Assembly: GCF_031157255.1 (NCBI RefSeq)
Contig: NZ_JAVIFX010000007.1
Location: 1 to 64,000 of the forward strand
DNA from: Bradyrhizobium sp. LHD-71
GTDB taxonomy: Bacteria; Pseudomonadota; Alphaproteobacteria; Rhizobiales; Xanthobacteraceae
DNA length: 64,000 nt
Direction of reading: 5' to 3'
The first letter of the stretch is position 1. Each line of letters starts with the position of its first letter. This document shows, piece after piece, positions 11,001-18,947 of this stretch. Both the position numbers and the translations under genes were made by a program. The notes under the pieces were generated by a model that searched no databases, had not been told where the DNA came from, and saw only the letters and a list, made by a program, of their open reading frames with translations.

Positions 11001-14000
11001 GAGCGGAAGCGAGTGCGGCAAGCGTATTTGCGTTGGCGACAAAGCCTGCGGTACCTGCGGGAGCATCGCCGAAATTGATTGTGCTGGACGCGATCTCGAG
11101 CGAACGGGCGCGGATTGTCGCAGAAGGGTCGATCGCCGAGTTCGCCGTCGCGTCGAACAGGATCGATCGATCCGCCACAAGCGTCGCCCCGGCGTGCACG
11201 TCGATCGAGCCGGCCATGCTGGCGCCGGGACCGGTGATATCCACGCGTTGCACGATCAGGTCGTCCGGCGCGTTGGAGACGGCGAGCAGCGCGCCCATGC
11301 CGGTGCCTGCGGGCGTCAGGTTCTCCTCTGGCAAAGGCGTACCGATCAGGAACGGGCGCGGCGCCCCAGTATACTGCCCTTCGGCGCGGATGACGGCGCC
11401 GCTTGCGACGACAATCGAGCCAGTATCGGTGATACCGCCGTTCCCATCGATCCCGCTTTCCGCGAGCAGAAGCACTTCCGGTGCGACGAGCGCCGACGTC
11501 TCGTCGTTGGCGACCAGGATGTTGGTCGCTACGGCATTCAGCATTTCGCCATCGACGCCGCTATGTCGTGTGCCACCGAGCAAAATGCTTTGCGCACCCA
11601 TAGCGCTCAGTGCGCTGCCATCGACAGTCAGGGCATAGCCGGCGACAGGTCCTTGCCCTCTGGCGACAACGGCGATGGAGGTCGACGCAATGTCGACCAA
11701 GCCGCCACGACCGCCATCACCGGCCTCAAGATTGAACCGTCCGTTGAGATTAAGCGCGTTGATCGCGTTCAGCACAAGCTGACCGGCATCGGCGGCGAGC
11801 GGCGGCACCACATGGTCGTTGATCTCTGCCAGCGCCGGGAAGAAGTCCTTGCCCAGCACCTCCTTGAACTCGGAATAGCGGCGTGCGACCGATCCCGGCA
11901 TGACGAGGAACGTCGAGGTGCGGCTATCACGCGAGCCGTCGAGGCTGGAACCTTGCCAGCCGGCGACGAGATAGGATCCGTCTGCGCGCTTGCCGATCAA
12001 GCCGGCGGCCTGATCGTTGGCGGAGTCCACCATCGACACCCGGAACGCGCCCGGCATCAATGCATATGCCGCCGGCATCAGCGTGTAATAGCCTTCTGCA
12101 AGGCCCGGCACACCCGACAGGTACACGCTGTCGCCAGGCGCGACGCCTGAGCCGGTGACGTTCGGCGCCGCAACCGGCTGCATGCCGGGGAGGATGGCAA
12201 AGACTCCCTCACCGCCGAGGATATTGCGCGAACCGCCGGTGCCGGGCACGAACTCGTAGGCGGTGACGTCGCCGCCGCCGGACAGGTCGACGACAGCACC
12301 GGCCTGCACATCGACCCCGCGCGCCGACAGCGTCACCTTCTTCGCCGGCGGGTTCTCCACGGCCGTCAAGACGTCCTGCAACGCCGCACCAGCGAGAGGC
12401 TGCACCGTGCCGTAATCCACGTACCAATCACCATTGATGACGATGCCAAAGGGAAGGATACGGTCATGCGCCGAGACGTCGATCACGCTGCCTGAAGCCA
12501 GCGTCACCGTGCCGGTCTCACCGGCATCGAGCGTGATCTGGCCAAGCGGCGCACGAAGCACGCCTTGATTGACAATATTGGCCGCCTTGATGGTGAGGCC
12601 GCCGGCGACCGACCAGGGCGCAACCGCAGAGGTGTCGCCGGGCAGGATGATGATGGTCGCGTCGGCGCCGTTGGACGTGATCTGGAATGGAACGCCGATG
12701 CCTGGATAAAGCTGCTTGGCGCCGAAAACCAAATCGCCGCTTGCCAGAAGCGACCCGCCTGGCGCGTATCCGAGGGAGGTCGCTCCCTGATAGAACAGGG
12801 CTCCGTCGAAACGAAGATCGCCATCGCTAAGAAACTGCGCGGTGCCAATGTTGGCCAGAACCGTTCGCCCGCCGAAGGAAATCAGTTTCCGCGCGTCGAC
12901 CACGAGCTCACCCGGACCGCTGCTCGGCGTGGCCGCCGGCACGCTGCGCAAATACAAAGAGTCGCTCAGGCCAATCGAGACCGACGCCGCCGCGATCCGC
13001 ACGTGCGGCGTGGCGATGCCGGCGGCCGGATCAATCCGGATCAATCCGGCTCCCAGATTGACCGAGCTGTCGACCGCGAGATCGACATCGCCCTGGAAGA
13101 CGATATCGCGAGCGCGCAGATCGAGCGTCCCCGCCCCCGACGCAGCAACAGCATCTGCACTGACATAGACGTTGCCTTTCGGCGTCGTGGGGCTCGCGCC
13201 TAGATGAGTACTGATCGTCCCATCAGGGTTGACGAACAGGTTCGCAGGCCGCCGTGCTTGATGATCCTGCCCGACCTGGATCGTAGCGTTGAGGAGCGAT
13301 ACCTGGACGCGGCCATCCGCCGCCTCGTCCATCTGTGCGGCCGCACGCAGGTCACCGTCGAGATAGCCGCCACCCAGCATCGTGAGCATGATGCTGCCGG
13401 CATCGCTCTCAATGGTTTCGCGGCGGACACGCGGCGTGGATCCGCGCTCGGCGTACAGTGACGGGCGCGAATAGGCCCGAACGTCGACCTCCGACAAACC
13501 ACCGGAGACGTCGATCAAGGAGCCGGCTTCTGTCACCACGTAAGGTCCATCGAGCGTGATGATCCCACCGGCGAGGACATCGCCACTCCTTTGTCCATAG
13601 GGATTGGACGACGAAAGGAATGCACCCGGCGCGAGCAGCCGGCCGGTTTCCGTCAACCAGACTGCGATGTCCTGCCGGTCGGTTATCGGGTTCAACGCCC
13701 TTGCAGTGATGGCTCCGCCACTGGCCGAGATTGTACCCGCAATCACCACCCGTTCAACCGCGAACAGATCGACCTTGCCGGCGATTCCTGCATCGATCAG
13801 GCTTCCTTCGCCGAGATGCACGAGCCCAGTCGCAGGGCTGGAAGACGAGTCGCCAACCTGATGCCCGGCGCGCAGGCTCAGGCCGGCGGGCTTGCGCACC
13901 CCTTCCGGCAACACGACGGCCGCACCGAGATCGGCAAGGCGAGTGCCGCTTGCCAATCGGAACGCATCGGCCCTCAGGAGGACGCTCTGCGGCGCAAGCG

Positions 14001-17000
14001 TGATCTGCGTGCCAGGCTCAACCGTGATTGTCTCGCTGCCGATGTTATATTGGACGAAGCCGCCTGAACGGAAAAACGCCGGATCGAAATCGCCGTCTTC
14101 GCCGATGACCGAGCCCGCACCGACGAGCGCAAGGCTGCCGCCGCGGCCGGACTCATACGGCATGGCGAGCGCATAGCCGCGCAGTTGCGCGTTGCGAGAA
14201 AGAGCGAGCGTGTTGGCACCGATGGCGATCGCTCCGGCATCGCCGAGCTGCTCGAGCGTCCCGTCGAAGCCGATACGACCACCGCCGGACACATCGATGA
14301 TGGCGCCTGCTGCCACGGAGATCGACCCCGAAACCGTAATGCCGCCGCTGCTGATCGGCGTTCCTGTGCCGGTGGGGGAAGCACCCTCCGTGGCGATCAC
14401 GACACTGCCGCCGTCGACCACGCCCGGCATGGCGAGATCGACGAAGCCGTTTGTCCATTCGGCGGACGTATCGAGCACCGCACGTCCGCCGATGAAGATG
14501 TTGATCGGACCAGTGTGACGAAAAGTGTTGTTGCCGTTGACGGCAATATCGCCGCCGGTGATACGGATGCGACCATTGATCGCGATGTCACTTGAATTCA
14601 GCGATACGCTGCCGCCTGCACGCAGCTCCAGATCGGCGTCCTCGGTGACGACAATTCCCTTGTTGGAATAGATGCTGACGTCGCTGATGCCGCTGTCGTT
14701 CAACATGTCCGTTGAGACGACCGTGGTGAAATCTTCCGGCAGCGTGTCGGCAACACTGAAGCTGCCGTCGAGCATGTCGTGCTCCTTCTGGAACGCGACG
14801 TGACCGAGCACGTACTGATAGAAATTCATCAGCGGCTCTTTGCTCGTGGCCGGATTGCCGAGCACCAGGCTTCCGCCGTCCGGGATCTCTCCCTTGCTCA
14901 GCTGTCGTCGTCCGGCTTCCGCGATTGCCAGGACGTCGCCGTCGAATGCCAGGCGTGGCGCATTGATGTTGATCGCGCCCGCGCGTTGACCTTCGGTGTA
15001 ACCCTGCTCGTAGAAGCGGTTGCGGAACAGCGGGCTGGTCCAGGTCTCGCTGACATTCCAACGGTCATTGGCGCGTGTGAAGCTACCCGTGAATCCGATG
15101 TAAGCGACGCCAGAAATCGCTCTGCCGATCGATACCCTGCCCCTGCCCGTCGTCAGGGAGGTGACCCTGCCATAGCCGCCCGCAAAATCCAGCGTGCCGC
15201 CGCTGACGTTCAGCAGCGAGCCCTGGCGCAGCACCACGTCGCCGCGCGCATTGAAATTGATCGTTCCGCCCTTCGATGTCAGTTCGCCGACCCCGCGCTG
15301 GATCATGCCGATCCAGCCTGAGGCATCGAACAGCGACGAGCCGTACCAGACGCCGGGCTCGCCCTCGAACCATTCGATGCCGGCCATCACGGGATCGTCG
15401 AACTTGCCGGTGTCGCGAATATCGATCCAGACCTTCTTGCCGTAGAGGAAGGAGTTCTTCAGCAGCGGATTGTCGCGCAACTCGTTGCCGCGCAATTCCA
15501 CCTCGATGAAATTGCGCTCCATCGCGAGTTGAACGCCGCGCGTGCCCGACACGTCGAGCACGGCGCCGCTCTCGACATAGATCTGGCTGTCGTCGGAGAC
15601 CGCCTCGTCGACCGGGTTCGCCAGCGCCGTCGCATTGATTTTACCGCCGGAGGCGATCAGCGTCGCATCGCGGCCGATGCGGATCGACTTACCATACAGA
15701 TTGATCGTGGACGGCGCGACGAGCTCGGTAGCAGTCACGAGCTCGTCGTCCAGAAGGTCTGGCAGAATTTCGAGCAGCGCCCCTGCCTCGACCGTCACCT
15801 GTCCCGGCCGCGACGGCTCGATAAATCCCCCATTGTTGACCCGCGCGCCATCGCGCGCCTGCAGCGTGATCGAGCCGTTGGCGGTGACGGACGTGTTCGC
15901 GCGCAGCACGCTGCCGGCACCCACCGTGACGTCGCGGCCCGCAAGCGTGATGTTTCCGCGATCGGCTTCGACAATGCCGCGGTTGACCGCTAGGCCACCC
16001 TCGCCAAGCTCTATATAGAGCCCGCGCATGCCAGTATCAGCGCTCGCCCTCAGGAAAGCCTGCTGACCGGCGCCGAGGAGCGCCTGGCCGCCGGGCGTCC
16101 TGATCGTGCCGGCATTCTCCACGTGACCGCCGAGCAGCAACACGCGGCCTTCGGATGCCGTCTCGATGCGCGCGCCGGCTTCCACGCGGATGGCTCCCGC
16201 CGCTTGCCCGGGCTCGACCGCGAACGTCGGCCCTTCGGTGTCCCAGCTCGTGGAGATGAAATTGCCGAGGAACTTCTCGTTCGAGATGTTGAGCGCGCTG
16301 GCGGTGAGGCTTCCGACATTCACCTGGCTCGTGCCGCCGAAGATGATGCCGTTGCGGTTGATCACATAGACCTGTCCGTCGGCCTTGAGATTGCCGAGAA
16401 TCCTGCTCGGCCCGGTGCTGTCGAGCACACGGTTGAGCGCGACCCAATCGCGATTGCCGTTCTGGTCGAAGGCGAGATCGGTCTTCTCGGAAACGTTGAA
16501 GGTCTGCCAGGTCAGGATGGCCTTCTGCCGGGTCTGCTCCACCGTGACCCTGGTGCGGTCGCCGTCAGCAAACTCGGTCGGCAGCTTTGCGCCCTGCCAA
16601 AGCTCCGTACCCGGCACCGCGCCGGGGGCGACCTGAAGCCCGCCCGGCCTGAGACCATGCGGAATGCCGCTCGGCATGGCACTGAGCGCCGCGCGCGCCG
16701 CATCACGCGCCGCCTGCTGTGTCGCCTGCACGGCCTGGATCGCGAGCGTCGCCCGCTTCAACGAATTCTGTGCCTGGCGTGCTGCCCGCGCGGCGTCCTG
16801 TGACGCTGATTGCGCCGCAGCGATCGCGGCCTGCGATGGCGCCGGCGCTGGCGCGCCGGCGAGTGGGCGGGCGATCACATCCGCACTGGCAAAGAGCAGC
16901 GCCGCCACGCTGACGCCGGCAAGCAACGTCGCGCGATCGAGGCGACCACGCACCCGCAGCGGCCCGGCTGAATGGCGCGAAGAGAGCGTCGTGGCGGAGG

Positions 17001-17013
17001 CGCGGTTCGTCAT
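5050..17013 (-). CDS. Giant filamentous haemagglutinin, TpsA-type exoprotein
   Basis: A secreted, surface-exposed beta-helical protein of about 3987 residues. A signal sequence (RATLLAGVSVAALLFASADV) is followed by an Ala/Gln-rich helical stretch of ~60 residues, then the two-partner-secretion domain. That domain contains VINRNGIIFGG and VNVGSLTASALNIS, its hallmark motifs. The middle is thousands of residues of Gly/Asp/Val repeats (variants of GAxIDVSGG). Late segments such as GDINAGRGAKT and LEMITGRHLDLG match DUF3739. The end is hydrophilic (EEERRRRTPGQQ) with no anchor. I noticed no cysteine on reading. The frame opens at 17097, but ATG 17013 precedes a proper signal peptide and leaves room for a leader. 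It lies downstream of fecR-like and ECF genes on the same strand. Its TpsB transporter is not in the window. Confidence 0.93.
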   Translation of the reverse strand: MTNRASATTLSSRHSAGPLRVRGRLDRATLLAGVSVAALLFASADVIARPLAGAPAPAPSQAAIAAAQSASQDAARAARQAQNSLKRATLAIQAVQATQQAARDAARAALSAMPSGIPHGLRPGGLQVAPGAVPGTELWQGAKLPTEFADGDRTRVTVEQTRQKAILTWQTFNVSEKTDLAFDQNGNRDWVALNRVLDSTGPSRILGNLKADGQVYVINRNGIIFGGTSQVNVGSLTASALNISNEKFLGNFISTSWDTEGPTFAVEPGQAAGAIRVEAGARIETASEGRVLLLGGHVENAGTIRTPGGQALLGAGQQAFLRASADTGMRGLYIELGEGGLAVNRGIVEADRGNITLAGRDVTVGAGSVLRANTSVTANGSITLQARDGARVNNGGFIEPSRPGQVTVEAGALLEILPDLLDDELVTATELVAPSTINLYGKSIRIGRDATLIASGGKINATALANPVDEAVSDDSQIYVESGAVLDVSGTRGVQLAMERNFIEVELRGNELRDNPLLKNSFLYGKKVWIDIRDTGKFDDPVMAGIEWFEGEPGVWYGSSLFDASGWIGMIQRGVGELTSKGGTINFNARGDVVLRQGSLLNVSGGTLDFAGGYGRVTSLTTGRGRVSIGRAISGVAYIGFTGSFTRANDRWNVSETWTSPLFRNRFYEQGYTEGQRAGAININAPRLAFDGDVLAIAEAGRRQLSKGEIPDGGSLVLGNPATSKEPLMNFYQYVLGHVAFQKEHDMLDGSFSVADTLPEDFTTVVSTDMLNDSGISDVSIYSNKGIVVTEDADLELRAGGSVSLNSSDIAINGRIRITGGDIAVNGNNTFRHTGPINIFIGGRAVLDTSAEWTNGFVDLAMPGVVDGGSVVIATEGASPTGTGTPISSGGITVSGSISVAAGAIIDVSGGGRIGFDGTLEQLGDAGAIAIGANTLALSRNAQLRGYALAMPYESGRGGSLALVGAGSVIGEDGDFDPAFFRSGGFVQYNIGSETITVEPGTQITLAPQSVLLRADAFRLASGTRLADLGAAVVLPEGVRKPAGLSLRAGHQVGDSSSSPATGLVHLGEGSLIDAGIAGKVDLFAVERVVIAGTISASGGAITARALNPITDRQDIAVWLTETGRLLAPGAFLSSSNPYGQRSGDVLAGGIITLDGPYVVTEAGSLIDVSGGLSEVDVRAYSRPSLYAERGSTPRVRRETIESDAGSIMLTMLGGGYLDGDLRAAAQMDEAADGRVQVSLLNATIQVGQDHQARRPANLFVNPDGTISTHLGASPTTPKGNVYVSADAVAASGAGTLDLRARDIVFQGDVDLAVDSSVNLGAGLIRIDPAAGIATPHVRIAAASVSIGLSDSLYLRSVPAATPSSGPGELVVDARKLISFGGRTVLANIGTAQFLSDGDLRFDGALFYQGATSLGYAPGGSLLASGDLVFGAKQLYPGIGVPFQITSNGADATIIILPGDTSAVAPWSVAGGLTIKAANIVNQGVLRAPLGQITLDAGETGTVTLASGSVIDVSAHDRILPFGIVINGDWYVDYGTVQPLAGAALQDVLTAVENPPAKKVTLSARGVDVQAGAVVDLSGGGDVTAYEFVPGTGGSRNILGGEGVFAILPGMQPVAAPNVTGSGVAPGDSVYLSGVPGLAEGYYTLMPAAYALMPGAFRVSMVDSANDQAAGLIGKRADGSYLVAGWQGSSLDGSRDSRTSTFLVMPGSVARRYSEFKEVLGKDFFPALAEINDHVVPPLAADAGQLVLNAINALNLNGRFNLEAGDGGRGGLVDIASTSIAVVARGQGPVAGYALTVDGSALSAMGAQSILLGGTRHSGVDGEMLNAVATNILVANDETSALVAPEVLLLAESGIDGNGGITDTGSIVVASGAVIRAEGQYTGAPRPFLIGTPLPEENLTPAGTGMGALLAVSNAPDDLIVQRVDITGPGASMAGSIDVHAGATLVADRSILFDATANSAIDPSATIRARSLEIASSTINFGDAPAGTAGFVANANTLAALASAQRLVLRGYNGIGFHANGNFDLRNPATGLATVAELVLDGSALNQKSGGVITIGAQQLTLRNSTGNAPSSDPAGTAGALLLTADRLTIADGESAILGFGAVTMEAAEVSFSGEGGLTAGGAAPTNLTVAAPFITTANAAFQSLTATGTLNLLAGNRTALADRGQRIGTGGQLVLSGNAVSVATEIRLPAGVLTLDAVNDLTVAASAKLDVSGRDQAFFDQTRTLPAGDIALVSQTGNVLVQAGALLDLADTKEGGKLTVTVPEGSFTIAGQARGGSFVLDAGSLPSFGAMQAALNSGGFVMSRAVRLRSGDALIDGVTRTREFKLTVDDGGITVAGTIDASGETGGSITLAAADDVILAGGSVLSVRGESFDGSGKGGSVSLSSGTYRLDADNNDITNYDAVVDIRGGSLIDLGVTQSGNGLAGTLHLRAPQIAGGTDLGVMPINGMILGAAQIIAEGYKVYDLSDSNGVIDGAVQDQVRGDATTFASYTAQIKDRLLANNPGLRLELAVTPGAEVINANAGVPGTIAALINPGGTLGLPSNTAIILPSGLGSGMLLTPAGVVVDIDIPQDGARVELRDQNGRISVPGATTIFFPDGTAAGTQIRIEGDTSTNIALIHPDGTSEKIHASLSYSLQPGSRIVVGGPVGFSLRGSSPVVAVLTAGSFSAVGVRIGALPAGTQLKSHGAGNFSVVGSDAPLPVTLPSGGEFAVNDVQIAATAGGSARLNLVAISTDGVTLADGATLSLPNGGRLRANAAGAVYAGDGTLISTFSAGDEINLGAGQSIRLSGGGSVATLTANLQAIVVGGYTPTSTLVRTDITLVNTQSTVALSAGAVVTNRNTGSAFFRFDSHVIVRGANGAIKAEYPSGSTLAVISSGDTLEFVNGGTLRVALGSNIAIGISGGDFVPGGTTRVTETPVVTTLLTPPTSDLRLTQAWDLSSFRFGADKVPGVLTLRAAGNVVFDASLSDGFAGGAVGTALIDDRSWSFNFVGGADLAAGDPLAVRPQFQLVEGKGNVIFKPGTVVRTGTGNIAVAASRDIHLQSTIRVGSISYSALYTAGRPADIQPAGGSFTALPDGRRAYDGGRFMLAYGGGDLSLTAQRDILGAGRDLISGGGGVGPQNFSEWVLTQGETSESSGLFTEQPAWGVKHGLFREGAATLGGGNIRVDAGRDLVALNLAAASSGIFAGTSPDAASAHALAGGDVTVTTGRDALGNQIYVAHGAGVFDIGRNLGSVTGGSWTTAGVSDSRSLQFGAHFGLGDAAIDIVTRGEAIIGSVFNPTLAYALDGSPIPRGVSSYLSTYGERSAISAYAIAGDMALSSGTSPASRETQFIDILNGPRIYDDFAYYVYPGTVEAVAFNGDMSLGPMLLPPARNGDLTLLSAGSVHIDIDSNTLQTFWKIVMSDADPSRLFVPTTDLTVLARTLIETLPGAYPGYDRSQSHSASLYRVADANPVRIYAVAGDIVGDSFEAYQGNAALLVMPKPTQIRAGRDIIDLAFIGQNFTEDQVTSIIAGRDFRQPGIINIRGGGWPDGGGIWIGGPGRLEMITGRHLDLGKSNGIQSVGDQLNTFLPEGKSADIALMVGMGAAGPDYARFADAYIEPGSLSGRYGYTNEMLAFMRQRTGNQSLDVAQAWAMFENMPAGDRNAFIRKVFYQELIRTGTEGQATENYNAGYDAIASLFPAGHGYGGDLSLSYSQIKSVYDGGIDILVPGGGINGGVVVTGPEISSDVRTFAGRTISAQKTADQLGIVAMRSGDINIMLDQDFIVNQSRVFAMGGNMLIWSSYGDINAGRGAKTAVLAPPPRLVFDPATGASTLEFTGAASGSGIATLITEAGQEPGNMWLFAPGGVVDTGDAGVRFSGNLVIGAQAIRGADNIQGTGTVIGVPTNTSDTGALTTASQTAAATQGSQAPETTANDQPSIIIVEVLGFGGGSGDAPESGEEERRRRTPGQQSYNPNSRLQVIGLGDLTEEQKQQLAEAEQRNLAGR

Positions 17014-17108
17014 TTGTTGTCTTTCGGGAAGTCTAGTGCGGAGCGGATGTTGATTTGTGACAGCGAGGCTCGGAACGCGCGGCGAATGAACGCGCATCCC
17101 TTGATCCC

Positions 17109-17147
17109 TGGACGAGATGATTGGGGTGAAAGCGGAACGGCTTTTTG
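17109..17147 (-). promoter_or_regulatory. Candidate ECF promoter of the exoprotein gene
   Basis: Read on the minus strand, the block CAAAAAGCCGTTCCGCTT (17130-17147) is followed after 14 bases by TCGTCCA (17109-17115), about 95 bases before the chosen ATG. The same pair, with 13-base spacing, occurs at 18345-18380 at the end of the sigma-factor gene. TCGTC-like -10 boxes are usual for FecI-type ECF sigma factors. The assignment is inference from this shared pattern. The rest of the 17014-17340 gap holds only the hairpin at 17214. Confidence 0.35.
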
Positions 17148-17213
17148 AAAATTTTTTTAGTCGCTGCGAACATCACACGACTGGATGTCCGCATTTATCG
17201 ACGGAAGCGGAAT

Positions 17214-17239
17214 CTGGATGCCGCGAAAGCGGCATCCAG
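17214..17239 (-). terminator. Perfect GAAA-loop hairpin after the FecR gene
   Basis: CTGGATGCCGC and GCGGCATCCAG form an uninterrupted 11-bp stem closed by a GAAA tetraloop. It lies about 100 bases past the FecR-type stop codon, upstream of the exoprotein gene. No T-run follows on the minus strand, so it may stabilise the 3' end or attenuate transcription rather than act as a classic intrinsic terminator. Confidence 0.4.
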
Positions 17240-17340
17240 TAACGCGCACCCGCGATGAATGCCGGCGCCCTGGATACCGGATCCCGCGCGTTTGCGGAAA
17301 CGACGCCGAATGGTGGCAGCCACTCGGTAACGCAGGACAG

Positions 17341-18333
17341 TCAACCGACCAGGACGAGCCCACCCGGGAAGGTCTTCACCGGCACCTTGAACACTTGGCC
17401 GATCTGCCCCATGACGGTGTCGAGCCGCTTGATTTCGAAGCGGGCGGTGACCAAGCGTTGCTCCAGAGACCGATCCACAAGGACGATGCGGCCTGGTCGA
17501 TAGCGATTGACCTCGTCGATGACACTTGAGAGCGGCGTGTTGCGAAAAACAAGCATGCCGTCACGCCATGCGGTGATGACCGCCGGATCCGCCCCGGCGA
17601 TGTCACCCAGGTTGTGGCGACCATAGGCAATGCGTTGGCCGGCCTGAAGCGTCACTCCGCGGCCGCCGCATTCGACCGATGCCTCGCCCTCGATGCAGAC
17701 GACATCGACCATGGCATCGCGCCGGCGGATGTTGAAGCTTCCACGATAGCTGCTTGTGCGACCCTCAGCCGCCAGGACGACGAACGCCTTAGGCACGGCG
17801 CGGGTGATGGCTATCGCTGTTTCGCCAGAGATCAGTTCAATAGCAGGATCCTGCTCGCCGGCTCGCACCGCAATGCTGGTGCGCGTGTTCAATTCGACAG
17901 ACACCGTCTCCGCCAAAGTCAGCTGCCGCTGTTCGCCCGTGCCGGTGCGATAGTCGGCATTCAACTCGGCGAGCGTCGGCCAAAGCTCGAGCGGAGGCCG
18001 AACCACCATCGCACCGATTGTGGCAGCAGCCACGGCGGTACCGCCGACAAGAAGCGCGCGACGATTGGTGAGAGAGCCGGTCCAGCTGCGGCTTGCATCG
18101 TTCTTCGCCAGGTCGGTCACTGGCGTTTCGAGCATACGCCAAAGATCGCCGGCGCGCGTGAGCGCTGCAGCATGGGCCGGGCTCAAATCGCGCCAGCGCC
18201 GCAACGCCGCGAGATCGTCCTGTGTGGCCTCGCCCAGACCGACGCGGGATAGCCAGTCCAGCGCCTCGCGGGTCAATGTGTCCTCGTCGGACTCGTCAGG
18301 CTGGGGCATGGTCCGATAACCGCGTGATGACAT
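17341..18333 (-). CDS. FecR-family anti-sigma factor
   Basis: Inner-membrane regulator of about 330 residues. The N-terminal cytosolic part contains the FecR N-domain (EALDWLSRVG, then LRRWRDLSPAHAAAL), which holds the ECF sigma factor. One membrane helix (RALLVGGTAVAAATIGAMVV) follows near 90-110. The periplasmic FecR domain (GTGEQRQLTLAETVSVELNT) and a C-terminal STN-like segment (PLSSVIDEVNRY to FKVPVKT) follow. That order is standard for cell-surface signalling anti-sigma factors. ATG 18333 has an AGGAGG just upstream; ATG 18309 (MPQPDESDED) is an alternative, and the frame opens at 18411. It follows the sigma gene by 47 bases and precedes the giant exoprotein gene. Confidence 0.9.
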   Translation of the reverse strand: MSSRGYRTMPQPDESDEDTLTREALDWLSRVGLGEATQDDLAALRRWRDLSPAHAAALTRAGDLWRMLETPVTDLAKNDASRSWTGSLTNRRALLVGGTAVAAATIGAMVVRPPLELWPTLAELNADYRTGTGEQRQLTLAETVSVELNTRTSIAVRAGEQDPAIELISGETAIAITRAVPKAFVVLAAEGRTSSYRGSFNIRRRDAMVDVVCIEGEASVECGGRGVTLQAGQRIAYGRHNLGDIAGADPAVITAWRDGMLVFRNTPLSSVIDEVNRYRPGRIVLVDRSLEQRLVTARFEIKRLDTVMGQIGQVFKVPVKTFPGGLVLVG

Positions 18334-18344
18334 CGTCCTCCTTG

Positions 18345-18380
18345 TGGACGACATGCGAGTGGAGAAGCGGAACCGCTTTG
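18345..18380 (-). promoter_or_regulatory. Second copy of the exoprotein upstream motif
   Basis: On the minus strand CAAAGCGGTTCCGCTT (18365-18380) is followed after 13 bases by TCGTCCA (18345-18351), closely matching the motif before the exoprotein gene. The first block directly abuts the sigma-factor stop codon and is palindromic (AAGCGG-AA-CCGCTT), so it could instead be a short 3' hairpin. As a promoter it fits the fecR start at 18309 better than 18333. Confidence 0.25.
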
Positions 18381-18899
18381 TCAAAGATTTTTCGCAAGGC
18401 GGGATTCGCAATGTTGGAGGGCTCGCTTCAGCTCCTTTCGCACGAAACGCGCAGAGATATTCAGGCGCTTGGCAATCTCGTCCTGGGTCAGCTTCTCGTA
18501 GCGCACCGCGATCAGGATCTGTCGTTGCCGCGGGGTGAGTTCGTCAAGCGCTCGCCTTAAGGTTTCGATCGTCTGCCGACTCTCGATGATCCGATCGGGG
18601 CCGGGGTTTTCATCGATCAGAGCGTAAAGGGCATCGACGTCGACGCGTTGAGCACGGCGATGCTCGGTGCGCCAGCGATCGCGCGCCAAATTGACCGCGC
18701 TTGCAAGGATGTATGTGTTCGGGTTCTGCAACGCGCCAGCGTTATCCGGACGTTCCATGCGCAGATAAAGCTCATGAAGCGTTTCCTGCGCCACATCGGC
18801 AGATCCGAGCCGACGGGTTAGCCGCTGTCGGAAGTGATCATAGCGCTCGACCAACAATTGCCGCAGCGCCGCCCAACTGGTTTCATCGTCGTGGCTCAT
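18381..18899 (-). CDS. ECF RNA polymerase sigma factor, FecI-like
   Basis: A 172-residue alternative sigma factor. Region 2 spans roughly residues 20-85 (LVERYDHFRQRLTRR, DVAQETLHELYLRM, NTYILASAVNLARDRWR). Region 4 spans 112-165 (LDELTPRQRQILIAVRYEKL, then DEIAKRLNISARFVRKEL), the -35 recognition helix-turn-helix. There is no extra sensory domain. Order on the minus strand is STN protein, sigma, FecR anti-sigma, exoprotein. This suggests it is released by the adjacent FecR when a surface signal arrives and drives the exoprotein gene and possibly its own operon. Confidence 0.93.
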   Translation of the reverse strand: MSHDDETSWAALRQLLVERYDHFRQRLTRRLGSADVAQETLHELYLRMERPDNAGALQNPNTYILASAVNLARDRWRTEHRRAQRVDVDALYALIDENPGPDRIIESRQTIETLRRALDELTPRQRQILIAVRYEKLTQDEIAKRLNISARFVRKELKRALQHCESRLAKNL

Positions 18900-18947
18900 G
18901 GTGCATCTACGCCATGGCGGCCGAAGCGGACGTCGCGTTCAATACCT

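Noticed and set aside
10516-12150. 544-residue plus-strand open frame inside the exoprotein gene
   Set aside because: Arg/Ala/Gly-rich composition typical of antisense frames in high-GC DNA. The minus-strand TPS/DUF3739 frame is unbroken and motif-rich.
17014-17097. Longer exoprotein start at ATG 17097
   Set aside because: Adds 28 residues before a normal signal peptide and would begin almost on top of the candidate -10 box.
18334-18411. FecR start at 18411
   Set aside because: Would overlap the sigma gene by 31 bases and adds a basic stretch with no domain. AGGAGG favours 18333.
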